From positions 1 to 7,802 of the forward strand of contig CAAFWE010000002.1 in NCBI GenBank assembly GCA_900766655.1: DNA of 7,802 nt. The letters are read 5' to 3'. The stretch is from an uncultured Alistipes sp. (lineage in GTDB: Bacteria > Bacteroidota > Bacteroidia > Bacteroidales > Rikenellaceae). The translations under genes and the position numbers were made by a program. Positions 1 through 6,844 of this stretch are shown here, piece by piece; the first letter of the stretch is position 1, and each line of letters begins with the position of its first letter. Under the pieces are notes generated by a model. That model was not told the DNA's origin. It saw only the letters and a list, made by a program, of their open reading frames with translations, and searched no databases.

Positions 1-12
1 CTCTTCCGATCT
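1..12. other. Illumina adapter remnant at contig end
   Basis: The first 12 bases, ctcttccgatct, are identical to the 3' end of the common Illumina TruSeq adapter (its reverse complement starts AGATCGGAAGAG). They sit exactly at the edge of the window and interrupt a well-conserved NhaC coding region, where they would add four meaningless residues (RSEE) after an otherwise family-typical stretch. This is untrimmed library sequence, not biology, and it marks a true contig end. Genomic sequence starts at position 13. Confidence 0.93.
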
Positions 13-1188
13 ACCTGCCGCCATAAGCAACTGCGCACCATATGGCAACACTCCTTGAGCAAAGCACGACGCAGTATCCATCAGACTCGCACTCTTGCGT
101 GCTGGAATACCATACTTAACACTCAAGTCGCGCGCTATCGGCCCCATAGTAATGATGGCTATAGTGTTGTTTGCGGTGCAGATATCTGCCAATATAGTCA
201 AGCCCGCAATAGCACTTTCAGCACCTCGTCGGCCCGAAACTCGACGAGTTATGGCCTGGGTAATAAAATCGAAACCGCCGCTCTGCTTCACCATATTCAT
301 CAGACCGCCCGCCAAGAGGGTGATGATAATGAGTTCGCCCATCGAGAGCACGCCATTGCCAGCCTCCTCGCAGAGGGTAATCAACGACAACGATCCACAC
401 GACAGACCGATAATAGCGGTAGCGAGAATGCCGAGCACTAACACCACAAGTACATCGACACCTACAATAGCGCAGACAAGCACAAGCAGATAAGGGATGG
501 CCTTGTACCACTCGGCAGCACTCGCCTCATTGAGCACCTCGCCACCATCGGAGATACCGAGGAACACATAGAGACCCAACGAAAGCAACGCAGCAGGCAA
601 CACAAGCACAAAGTTAGTACGGAATTTATCCTTCATACTGCAACCTTGACTCATCGTAGCGGCAATCGTAGTATCGGAGATAAACGAGAGGTTATCGCCA
701 AAGAAGGCACCTCCCACCACTACAGCCACCATCTGCGCAGTGTCAACTCCCATCTGCGTAGCCAAACCCGTAGCAACGGGAGTTAGAGCTACGATAGTAC
801 CCACCGATGTGCCTATCGAAAGCGATATAAAGCACGAAGCGAGAAAGATGCCCGCCAGCATAAACTCGGCTGGAATAAAGCGCATTGTAAAGTAGACCAT
901 AGCATCCACCGCGCCCATAGCCTTGGCCGATGTTGCAAAGATGCCCGCCAAGATGAATATCCAAATCATATAGAGGATATTCTTGTCGGCAGCACCCTCC
1001 GAGAAGACCGCCACACGCTCTGTCAACGAGCGACTGATGCCTCGCAACACAATCACTGCAAAGACAGCAGCCACCACAAAGGCCACCGATATGGATATGC
1101 GATAGAAGTCACCCGATCCGAGCGACATTGCCAAGTAGACAACCAATAGCACCACAATGGGCGACAACGACAAAAGGCCTCTCTTCAT
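13..1188 (-). CDS. NhaC-family Na+/H+ antiporter (C-terminus missing)
   Basis: Inner-membrane secondary transporter of the NhaC family, expected to exchange Na+ (or an organic anion such as malate/lactate in related members) against H+. 392 genomic residues are visible; members usually run somewhat over 430, so the last helix or so is lost in the adapter. The protein is a chain of hydrophobic segments (about residues 7-22, 31-48, 70-86, 107-143, 152-164, 190-210, 231-262, 285-299, 326-350). Family motifs are clear: GDNLSFISDTT at 164-174, the IGTSVGTIVALTPVATG loop at 125-141, and the C-terminal block with NNTIAIITMGPIARDL (340-355), SASLMDTASCFAQG (366-379) and PYGAQLL (382-388). The ATG at 1188 is directly preceded by an in-frame TAG, so no longer start exists. 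It begins 11 bp after the sialidase-like/EEP gene and has no promoter of its own that I can see, so it is the distal gene of the operon visible here. The exact substrate is unknown; family assignment is firm. Confidence 0.93.
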
Positions 1189-1199
1189 CTACTCTGCTA

Positions 1200-3275
1200 T
1201 TAGTTTGCAATGACACAATCGACAAAGATTGGATGGTGGTCAGAGCCCCAATATCCGTTATAATCCTTGACGATAAGTTCCCAATGGCTCAGTTTAATCG
1301 AGTTAGGGGTGTAGAACAAGTGGTCGATATGCTTACCATTCACAGCTCTAGTCGTAACTGGCTTATAACCACTAATCGACTGATATTGACGATTCACTGT
1401 GACAGGCGAATCCAGCATAGTATCCTTCAAGAAAGGCGAATCCTGCAACACCTTGTAGGCAACTGACGATTCGTCGGCATTGTAGTCGGCTGTCACGAAC
1501 GAAGGCATACCCTTGGCTACATTTCGCACCATATCGAGTACAATGTACGACGCAACAATTCTCGCCTCGATACCACGATGGTCGTAGTGACCATTGAAGT
1601 GGTAGAACACCTTATTGGTCTTCTTGTCGAGGAACTTAGCCCACACAAAGAGACGACACGAGCGTGCATCATAGCCAGGTACTCCTGCTGCATCGGTCAA
1701 CCACACAGTATCGAAGTCGAGTACCTCGAAGCGCGACTTACGATAGAAAATAGGGTTGAAATGGTGTTTTCTATCGGTATTGTCGCCCGTTACATTTGTT
1801 CCCACCCAAGCATACTCGTCACCAATATGACGCATCATATCCTCGATTTGATGGAGATATGGCTCTTGAGCACCGAATATATCGAACTGATACTCATCGA
1901 GAAGGGCAAGAAGTGGTTCAAGGCGTTTTTCTGGCCATCCCATAATCGGATACTGGATATTGTATGTTGCGATACGGAAAGGTTTCGATGCCCAGTCGGT
2001 CTTTGGCGTTGTCAGCACCTTTGTTAAGGCAGCAGCACCCTCGCCAGCCGAGCCAACTGTAAGCACAACTCTCTTGTTCGATGGCGAGTTGATAGGCTCG
2101 GCATTGGCAGCGTCAATCTCTGCCACCGAAGTTACCACCAACGAATTTTCGCACTTTGCCTCGGGCTCACTATGCATTGCGATATAAATCGAGCCATCCT
2201 TCGCCTCTGCCACAACTGGATTGATGGTCGCCACATCCGATGCAAGGCGCAAGCCACCATACCAAGTCTGACCGCAATCCTCCGAGAGGTATGCATACAA
2301 CCCATCTGGCATCCAGTGGAGATGGCGATCGAAGCGACCATTTCGCACCATCAGCAACTTACCATCAGCAAGGCGATGTAGAGCAAAGTTTTGATCGGGA
2401 GCAGCAACAAACTGCTCGACACCGCTCCAATCCTTGCCATTAGATGTTGTTGCAACATACGACCACGCAGTGCCCGATGTGCGAAGCACCATACCCACCT
2501 TACCGTCATCGTAGCAGAACAGTTGAGGGTTGTTATATCTCGCTTTGACAACCTCCTGAGGACACTTCACAGCACCAAGATTCTCGCTCCACGACTTACC
2601 CTCGTCGGTCGAGATATAGACACCTGCACCACGCTTCGGGTCAAGCTCCTTGTACTTATCGACATAAGGCGACACATATCGAGGAGTATCCCAACGATTT
2701 GCGATGAATGGAGTCTTATCGTAGGATATAACATCTCTACCCCACAATGCCGAAGGCAACAACCACGCCCCCTTCTTGTCGGCAACGGGATGTCCGGTAG
2801 CTACGCCTACGCCAAGATAGCGCGGAGACGACCAAACGAATTTCTCGTCATCAGGGTTGCAACAAACCATTGCCCACAACGCACCACGCCCATCGTAGTA
2901 ACCATCGAAGACCGAATAGAACAACCACAACTCGCCCTTTGGCGAAAGCCACAATACGCCATTACGCACAGCAAGTTTCTCATCTCGAGCATCCAATACC
3001 AAGACTGAATCACTCCACTTCTCTCCGCGCGAATCGCTATACACAAGCGAGAGGAAACCCTCAGCGCCATCACCACCGCACAGCACCGAGGCCCATAAGC
3101 GACCTTTGGCAGTGGTTTCGAGAGCTGTAATCTGCGTACATTTCTGCGCAGCAATCGCATATTTTGCTGCATCGGGCAAGAGGTTTGGTGTAACCTTCAT
3201 ACCCACCTCGCCAGCATAGGCAACAAATGCTGCCATTAGACATATTGCCAATATCGATATCTTCTTCATAATCAT
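1200..3275 (-). CDS. Secreted sialidase-like (BNR) / EEP hydrolase fusion
   Basis: A 691-residue exported two-domain protein. Residues 1-21 form a signal peptide (KK, hydrophobic core, AYA|GE cleavage site). Residues ~25-395 resemble bacterial BNR/sialidase propellers: canonical Asp-boxes STDEGKSW (222-229) and SEDCGQTW (331-338), degenerate ones at 80-87 and 276-283, and the blocks GHPVADKKGAWLLPSALW (161-178) and YNNPQLF (247-253). Residues ~430-691 are an EEP (endonuclease/exonuclease/phosphatase) domain with the full metal-dependent active-site set in order: N439 (TYNIQ), E471 (GAQEP), H563 and D565 (GHYDHRG), D597/N599 (TADYN, the usual GDFN position), D651 (HIDHLFY), and D679-H680 (SDHHP). 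The EEP half could be a nuclease or a phosphodiesterase; the BNR half a glycosidase or a binding propeller. The start chosen gives MIMKK; the ATG two codons later is equally possible. It follows the DUF5689-like gene by 1 bp, suggesting translational coupling. Domain calls are firm, substrate unknown. Confidence 0.9.
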   Translation of the reverse strand: MIMKKISILAICLMAAFVAYAGEVGMKVTPNLLPDAAKYAIAAQKCTQITALETTAKGRLWASVLCGGDGAEGFLSLVYSDSRGEKWSDSVLVLDARDEKLAVRNGVLWLSPKGELWLFYSVFDGYYDGRGALWAMVCCNPDDEKFVWSSPRYLGVGVATGHPVADKKGAWLLPSALWGRDVISYDKTPFIANRWDTPRYVSPYVDKYKELDPKRGAGVYISTDEGKSWSENLGAVKCPQEVVKARYNNPQLFCYDDGKVGMVLRTSGTAWSYVATTSNGKDWSGVEQFVAAPDQNFALHRLADGKLLMVRNGRFDRHLHWMPDGLYAYLSEDCGQTWYGGLRLASDVATINPVVAEAKDGSIYIAMHSEPEAKCENSLVVTSVAEIDAANAEPINSPSNKRVVLTVGSAGEGAAALTKVLTTPKTDWASKPFRIATYNIQYPIMGWPEKRLEPLLALLDEYQFDIFGAQEPYLHQIEDMMRHIGDEYAWVGTNVTGDNTDRKHHFNPIFYRKSRFEVLDFDTVWLTDAAGVPGYDARSCRLFVWAKFLDKKTNKVFYHFNGHYDHRGIEARIVASYIVLDMVRNVAKGMPSFVTADYNADESSVAYKVLQDSPFLKDTMLDSPVTVNRQYQSISGYKPVTTRAVNGKHIDHLFYTPNSIKLSHWELIVKDYNGYWGSDHHPIFVDCVIAN

Positions 3276-3276
3276 A

Positions 3277-4860
3277 CTAGTTATAGCGTACTACAAACGA
3301 GCCGAAGTTAACTACCGACTCCGTCATTGAATTTTTACGCAACGCACCATTCTCGTTAAAGTCATATCCCAAGGTTCCGATTCGTTTCGACACAGGAACA
3401 ACTCTTAGGTAGACCGTCTTCTGCTTGAATAGTGTATTCGGGAGTTTCACCATATGCTCTGTAAAACCTGCACCCGCAATCGCGCTCACATAGTTCGAGC
3501 CATTGACATTGTTCTCTTGCCACCAAGGTAACGAGCGCAACTTCTTAGGCTTACTTCCCTCGACTGAACACCAATCGACACCATTGGTCGAATACTCTAC
3601 ATTCCAAAATACGGGATAGCCATACGATGTATTGGCTGTGATAGCACCTGCAGCAAAGCTGAATCCGAAGATGAGCGACTTGCCCGATATTCTCTTGGTC
3701 GAGAACTCGAGTACGACGCCCTTACCACAATCATTCTTCCAGTCCCACCAATTGTGCGAAGCTGTACGAACACACAACGAGCCATAGTTCACAAAGCCAT
3801 AGTTACCATTGGTCTTGCCATCCTTAGGTTGGTTTATGCGAGGATTATTTGTATCTTTTGCACGAATCACCTTGCCCTCTGGCACAACTGTGAGTCGGCC
3901 CTTACCAATGTCGGCCAAAACATACTCGTGCGAGATGGTATTAAGCTCGCCCTCCTCGGTTTTGAACGACTTGCTATTGTCGTTCCAGTTCCACTCGGCA
4001 ATAGGTTTGTAGATAGCCTCTACGCTATCCCACTCCATTGCGTAATCACCCTTATCCATTGGGCGCAAGGCATAGCCTCCAAAGACATCGCCACCATAGC
4101 GAGGGAGCTGCGAGTAGACCACAACGCCTCGCATATCGCCTGCGCCTTGTGGAACACCTCGACCATCGCGACGCCAAGTGCAGAGCGAGTTGGTCAACGA
4201 GTAGATCTGAGAACCCTTCTTGTCGCAAATAAGGGTTGCCCAGCAATCCATCGACTTGTTCGGATTTGCCGCTTTATTGATATTCGAAGGCTGAACATAT
4301 CGCTCATAGACATTCAAGAACGAGCCATCGCGGAACAATATCTCGCAATCTCGGAGTGTCACATAGGTGTAGACATCATCATCGGTAAGTTCGCCAATGT
4401 ACTTCACCTTGCGAGGCAGATCCTCTGCCGAACCTTGCGTGAACTTTACGATATTAGAATCTGAAACGCCTTCGATAGTCACTCGGCAAGGCTTCTCGCA
4501 TACCAATGTTGTTCCCTTGAGCGAAATGACAACCTTGGCGTAGCGAGGAAACTTGGCCACAACGCCGCGAGAAGCAAATCTGATTCTAAAACCGATATCT
4601 CCCGTTAGCGATTCGATATAGCCAGTCGAGAGGTCGAAGTTTTGAATCGAGCGGAAGTGCACCTGCTCGTTCATCTCGTTGTTGCAACCCTTCACCTTGC
4701 TGATGATATAACCTTCAACATAGAGCTCCTGCTCTACGGTAAGTTTGCCAGCCTTCAATGCCATATCTCGCACGTCTCGCATAGGCGTAATCGTCTGTGC
4801 AAACGATGGCAGTAAAGTCATTAAGGCTACTGCGATAGTTAGTAATCTTAGTCTCTTCAT
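3277..4860 (-). CDS. Secreted DUF5689-like protein with C-terminal beta-sandwich
   Basis: A 527-residue exported protein of uncertain function. Residues 1-21 are a signal peptide (KRLR, hydrophobic core, SFA|Q); there is no lipobox cysteine. Residues ~25-275 read like the Bacteroidota DUF5689 family: a beta-rich part with EGYIISK (49-55), FRSIQN (69-74) and VVISLKGTTL (110-119), then PRKVKYIGELTDDDVYTYVTL (149-169), a CEILFRDGSF segment (172-181) and a closing GDMRGVVV...YALRPMDKGDYAM (241-275). Residues ~355-527 look like a galactose-binding/discoidin-type beta-sandwich (VNYGSLCVRT, WNVEYSTNGVDWCSV, TVYLRVVP, VVNFGSFVVRY). No catalytic motif is recognised, so a binding or scaffold role for glycan or nucleic acid is likelier than catalysis; that is inference. 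It lies 1 bp from genes on both sides (response regulator upstream, sialidase-like/EEP gene downstream), so it is almost certainly co-expressed and may act with the EEP protein. The start follows directly from the signal peptide. Confidence 0.75.
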   Translation of the reverse strand: MKRLRLLTIAVALMTLLPSFAQTITPMRDVRDMALKAGKLTVEQELYVEGYIISKVKGCNNEMNEQVHFRSIQNFDLSTGYIESLTGDIGFRIRFASRGVVAKFPRYAKVVISLKGTTLVCEKPCRVTIEGVSDSNIVKFTQGSAEDLPRKVKYIGELTDDDVYTYVTLRDCEILFRDGSFLNVYERYVQPSNINKAANPNKSMDCWATLICDKKGSQIYSLTNSLCTWRRDGRGVPQGAGDMRGVVVYSQLPRYGGDVFGGYALRPMDKGDYAMEWDSVEAIYKPIAEWNWNDNSKSFKTEEGELNTISHEYVLADIGKGRLTVVPEGKVIRAKDTNNPRINQPKDGKTNGNYGFVNYGSLCVRTASHNWWDWKNDCGKGVVLEFSTKRISGKSLIFGFSFAAGAITANTSYGYPVFWNVEYSTNGVDWCSVEGSKPKKLRSLPWWQENNVNGSNYVSAIAGAGFTEHMVKLPNTLFKQKTVYLRVVPVSKRIGTLGYDFNENGALRKNSMTESVVNFGSFVVRYN

Positions 4861-4861
4861 A

Positions 4862-5611
4862 TTATTGTACGCTGTTCATATATTTGACAAATTGTTCCTT
4901 GTAGTTCTCACCGATTGGCACATAATCCTCGTTGGAGAGGAACACTCGTCCCTTGGTGTAACCCGTAATGTGGCCGAGGTTGATGATGTAGGATCGATGC
5001 ACTCGCATAAACTGCGATGGTTGTAACGATGTCTCCATATTTTTGAGACGGAAGAGCGTCACCAGCTTTGTGCCATCGACAAGATGCAATCGCACATACT
5101 CGCCAGCACTCTCGACATAGACGATATTGGCCATCTTCACAAGATGGGTTTTGCGGTCGGCGTGCACCGACAACACTCCAGCCTCGTCGCTACTCTCTAT
5201 GGTCTCCTCTTGCGGAGCTTGCTCACTATTTTTTTGCTCGTGCAACTGCAATAGCTCATAGAGCGACTGAGCCTTCTCGGCAGCACGAGTGATGTCTTTC
5301 AGTCCAAAAGGTTTGAGCAGGTAGTCGATAGCCGAGAGTTTGAAACCTTCGATAGCATACTCGGCATAGGCGGTGGTGAATATCACCATCGTAGGAGTAT
5401 CGAGCGTCTGCACAAATTCTACACCCGTCATATCGGGCATGTTTATATCGACAAATATGAGGTCGATACTATGCTCCTTGAGCCACTCCTGCGCCAACAT
5501 CGCGCTACAAAATGTCGACTCGAGTTGGAGAAAAGGAATCTTAGAGATATAACTCGAAATTTGACGCAAAGCCAGAGGCTCATCGTCAATTGCTATGCAT
5601 CTAATTGCCAT
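4862..5611 (-). CDS. LytTR-family response regulator
   Basis: A 249-residue cytoplasmic DNA-binding response regulator. The receiver domain (residues 3-120) has the acidic pair D9-D10 (IDDEP), phosphoacceptor D55 (IFVDINMPD), the switch Thr region at 79-80 (IFTTAYAEYA) and conserved K100 (YLLKPF). A charged, probably flexible linker (about 121-145, rich in Q/E/S) leads to a LytTR DNA-binding domain (~146-246) with typical blocks IVYVESAGEYVRLHL (163-177), FMRVHRSYIINL (201-212) and the closing VPIGENYKEQF (231-241). LytTR proteins bind direct repeats in major grooves, usually upstream of their own or linked promoters. The gene overlaps the kinase gene by 11 nt and precedes the secreted DUF5689-like gene by 1 bp, which makes the kinase its partner and the secreted genes or the operon promoter plausible targets. 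All phosphorylation residues are intact. Confidence 0.96.
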   Translation of the reverse strand: MAIRCIAIDDEPLALRQISSYISKIPFLQLESTFCSAMLAQEWLKEHSIDLIFVDINMPDMTGVEFVQTLDTPTMVIFTTAYAEYAIEGFKLSAIDYLLKPFGLKDITRAAEKAQSLYELLQLHEQKNSEQAPQEETIESSDEAGVLSVHADRKTHLVKMANIVYVESAGEYVRLHLVDGTKLVTLFRLKNMETSLQPSQFMRVHRSYIINLGHITGYTKGRVFLSNEDYVPIGENYKEQFVKYMNSVQ

Positions 5612-6647
5612 TTAACGCTGGAATTTTAAGGGTTACGCAATAACTGTGTTCATTCTCCTCGATATTGAGGTCGTAATTTGTATCGTAGATCAAATCGAGA
5701 CGCTTGCGGACATTCTCGAGTCCGATGCCAGGTTTACCTTTGTGGCTATTCTCGTTGACAGAGTTCTCGAAACGCGCCAGTACAAAACCCTCCTCTACTG
5801 CAATATCAACCTTGATGTAGGATAGGGAGTTGTAGCTGATTCCGTGTTTGAAAGCATTCTCGATAAAGACGATAAAGATAAGCGGTGGCACATCTACCCT
5901 ACCATACAACTGCTCTGGGTAGTTGTAGGTTATGGTTACATTATCGGTGTAGCGTATGCGCATCAGCTCGATGTAATTTTTGATAAAACGCAAATCCTCG
6001 CGCAGAGTGATGGCGTTGCCACCCGTATCGTAAACCACATAGCGCATCATATCCGATAGTTGCAACACAATCTGCTTTGCCGCCTCGGTATCGATGTCTA
6101 TCATTGCGTGGATATTGTTGAGCGTATTCATCAGAAAATGGGGATTGATCTGATGTTTGAGATAGTACATCTCGGCTTGTATGTTCTGGCGTTGCAGACG
6201 CTCGGCATCCTCGTCTTGCTGCATATTGCGATACAATAGCGAGATGGAGTTATTCGCCCCAATCATCAAAGCGGCAGCAATCATATTGCCCCACCAAGGG
6301 AATACCGCCAAGCCGATATAGCCCATAGCCTTGGAGTTCTGACGCTCGTAGAGGTCAATCATCGAGAACATACCCACAATGAGCACTGCCACAATCACAA
6401 AATAGAGCCAACGGAAACGTCCTTTGAGGAAGTATGGAAAAAGCAGAAGGTTGTTGAGTAGGAAGATGAAGAGGAAAGGCAAAATCTTCAGCAAAGCGAG
6501 CAACGAGCCCCTCGGATTGACAATCTCCTCGGACATCAAACCGGCATTCATAAATGGAGCGATGAATACCAACACCCATACCAAGAAATAGAGCGCATTC
6601 TCACCAATATATTGCTTGCGAATTTTGATTTTCTTTCCTAACTCCAT
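5601..6647 (-). CDS. LytS/YehU-type membrane sensor histidine kinase
   Basis: A 348-residue inner-membrane sensor kinase of the His_kinase (LytS-like) group. Four hydrophobic segments (about residues 18-36, 50-71, 80-97, 111-136) form a membrane sensor with almost no extracytoplasmic domain. A coiled linker (about 140-162) leads to the phosphoacceptor motif HQINPHFLMNTLNNIH (165-180, H170), then an LREDLRFIKNYIELMRIRY segment (215-233) and an ATP-binding region with an N-box FIENAFKHG (261-269) and G-box GKPGIGLENVRKRL (304-317). An upstream in-frame ATG at 6716 would add 23 residues, but the promoter at 6671-6701 lies inside that extension, so the transcript would not contain it. The extension (MSDALFVLFEKRC...) also has no family character. 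I therefore start at 6647, giving a 5' leader of roughly 20 nt. It overlaps the LytTR gene by 11 nt and heads the operon. The stimulus is unknown. Confidence 0.93.
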   Translation of the reverse strand: MELGKKIKIRKQYIGENALYFLVWVLVFIAPFMNAGLMSEEIVNPRGSLLALLKILPFLFIFLLNNLLLFPYFLKGRFRWLYFVIVAVLIVGMFSMIDLYERQNSKAMGYIGLAVFPWWGNMIAAALMIGANNSISLLYRNMQQDEDAERLQRQNIQAEMYYLKHQINPHFLMNTLNNIHAMIDIDTEAAKQIVLQLSDMMRYVVYDTGGNAITLREDLRFIKNYIELMRIRYTDNVTITYNYPEQLYGRVDVPPLIFIVFIENAFKHGISYNSLSYIKVDIAVEEGFVLARFENSVNENSHKGKPGIGLENVRKRLDLIYDTNYDLNIEENEHSYCVTLKIPALNGN

Positions 6648-6659
6648 AACAAGGGGATA

Positions 6660-6678
6660 TAACTTTGGTACAAAGTTA
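6660..6678. promoter_or_regulatory. Perfect inverted repeat over the -7 box (candidate operator)
   Basis: TAACTTTG-GTA-CAAAGTTA is a perfect 8-bp inverted repeat with a 3-nt spacer. One arm is the -7 element of the kinase promoter and the other lies at or just after the expected transcription start. A bound repressor or dimeric activator here would directly control the operon. It could also be chance, or a hairpin at the very 5' end of the mRNA. LytTR sites are usually direct repeats, so this need not be the LytTR site. Confidence 0.4.
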
Positions 6679-6701
6679 CATCTTTTTTCGAATAAAACAA
6701 A
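6671..6701 (-). promoter_or_regulatory. Bacteroides-type promoter of the kinase operon
   Basis: On the minus strand a -33 TTTG (6698-6701, within TTTTTG) is followed by a 19-nt spacer and TAACTTTG (6671-6678), a full match to the Bacteroidota consensus TTTG-N19/21-TAnnTTTG. Transcription should start near 6664-6668, about 20 nt before the kinase ATG at 6647. No other comparable promoter was noticed between the downstream genes, which supports a single transcript from kinase to NhaC. Confidence 0.8.
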
Positions 6702-6730
6702 AAGGGCATCCGACAAATTATCGAATGCCC
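6689..6730 (-). terminator. Intrinsic terminator after the acyl-CoA ligase gene
   Basis: Hairpin at 6704-6730: 6-bp GC-rich arms (GGGCAT/ATGCCC), one mismatch, 3 more pairs (CGA/TCG) and a 7-nt loop. On the minus strand it is followed at once by a T-rich run (TTTTTGTTTTATT, 6703 down to about 6691). On the plus strand no T-run follows, so it works for minus-strand transcripts only. It lies about 220 nt past the ligase stop codon and separates that transcript from the kinase operon. Its T-tract supplies the -33 TTTG of the next promoter. Confidence 0.8.
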
Positions 6731-6748
6731 CAAGATATTGAGGTTACT

Positions 6749-6821
6749 CTTGTGCGACGCAAGATGACAAATGTGAGCATTTTGGAGTCCGCCGCGTCGT
6801 GCAAAAAGAATTTATCAGAAC
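6749..6821. repeat. Nested palindromic repeat, copy 1 (short form)
   Basis: An imperfect palindrome: outer arms TTGTGCGACGC (6750-6760) and GCGTCGTGCAA (6794-6804) pair over 11 bp if the plus strand is read as RNA (two G-U wobbles); on the minus strand these two become A-C mismatches. An inner stem AAATG/CATTT (6769-6773/6778-6782) closes a TGAG loop. The right part, 6781-6821, matches 6909-6949 of copy 2 at 37 of 41 bases. No coding potential is seen. It resembles REP-like intergenic palindromes; no family name is assigned. Confidence 0.7.
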
Positions 6822-6844
6822 TACCCAACTCTAAAATCGGATAT

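Noticed and set aside
218..964. Two short minus-strand frames (218-511 and 743-964)
   Set aside because: They overlap the continuous NhaC frame, which is on the same strand in another phase and carries the family motifs throughout. They are out-of-frame shadows.
2391..3008. Plus-strand open frame of 205 codons opposite the sialidase-like domain, and a similar one at 3754-4464
   Set aside because: Both lie wholly antisense to well-supported minus-strand genes. Their translations show no domain, and they are explained by codon bias of the real genes.
3232..3275. Lipoprotein signal (LAIC, cysteine at residue 12) in the sialidase-like/EEP protein
   Set aside because: The residue before the cysteine is Ile rather than Gly/Ala/Ser, and the cysteine is in the middle of the hydrophobic core. 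A signal peptidase I site after AYA at 21 fits better.
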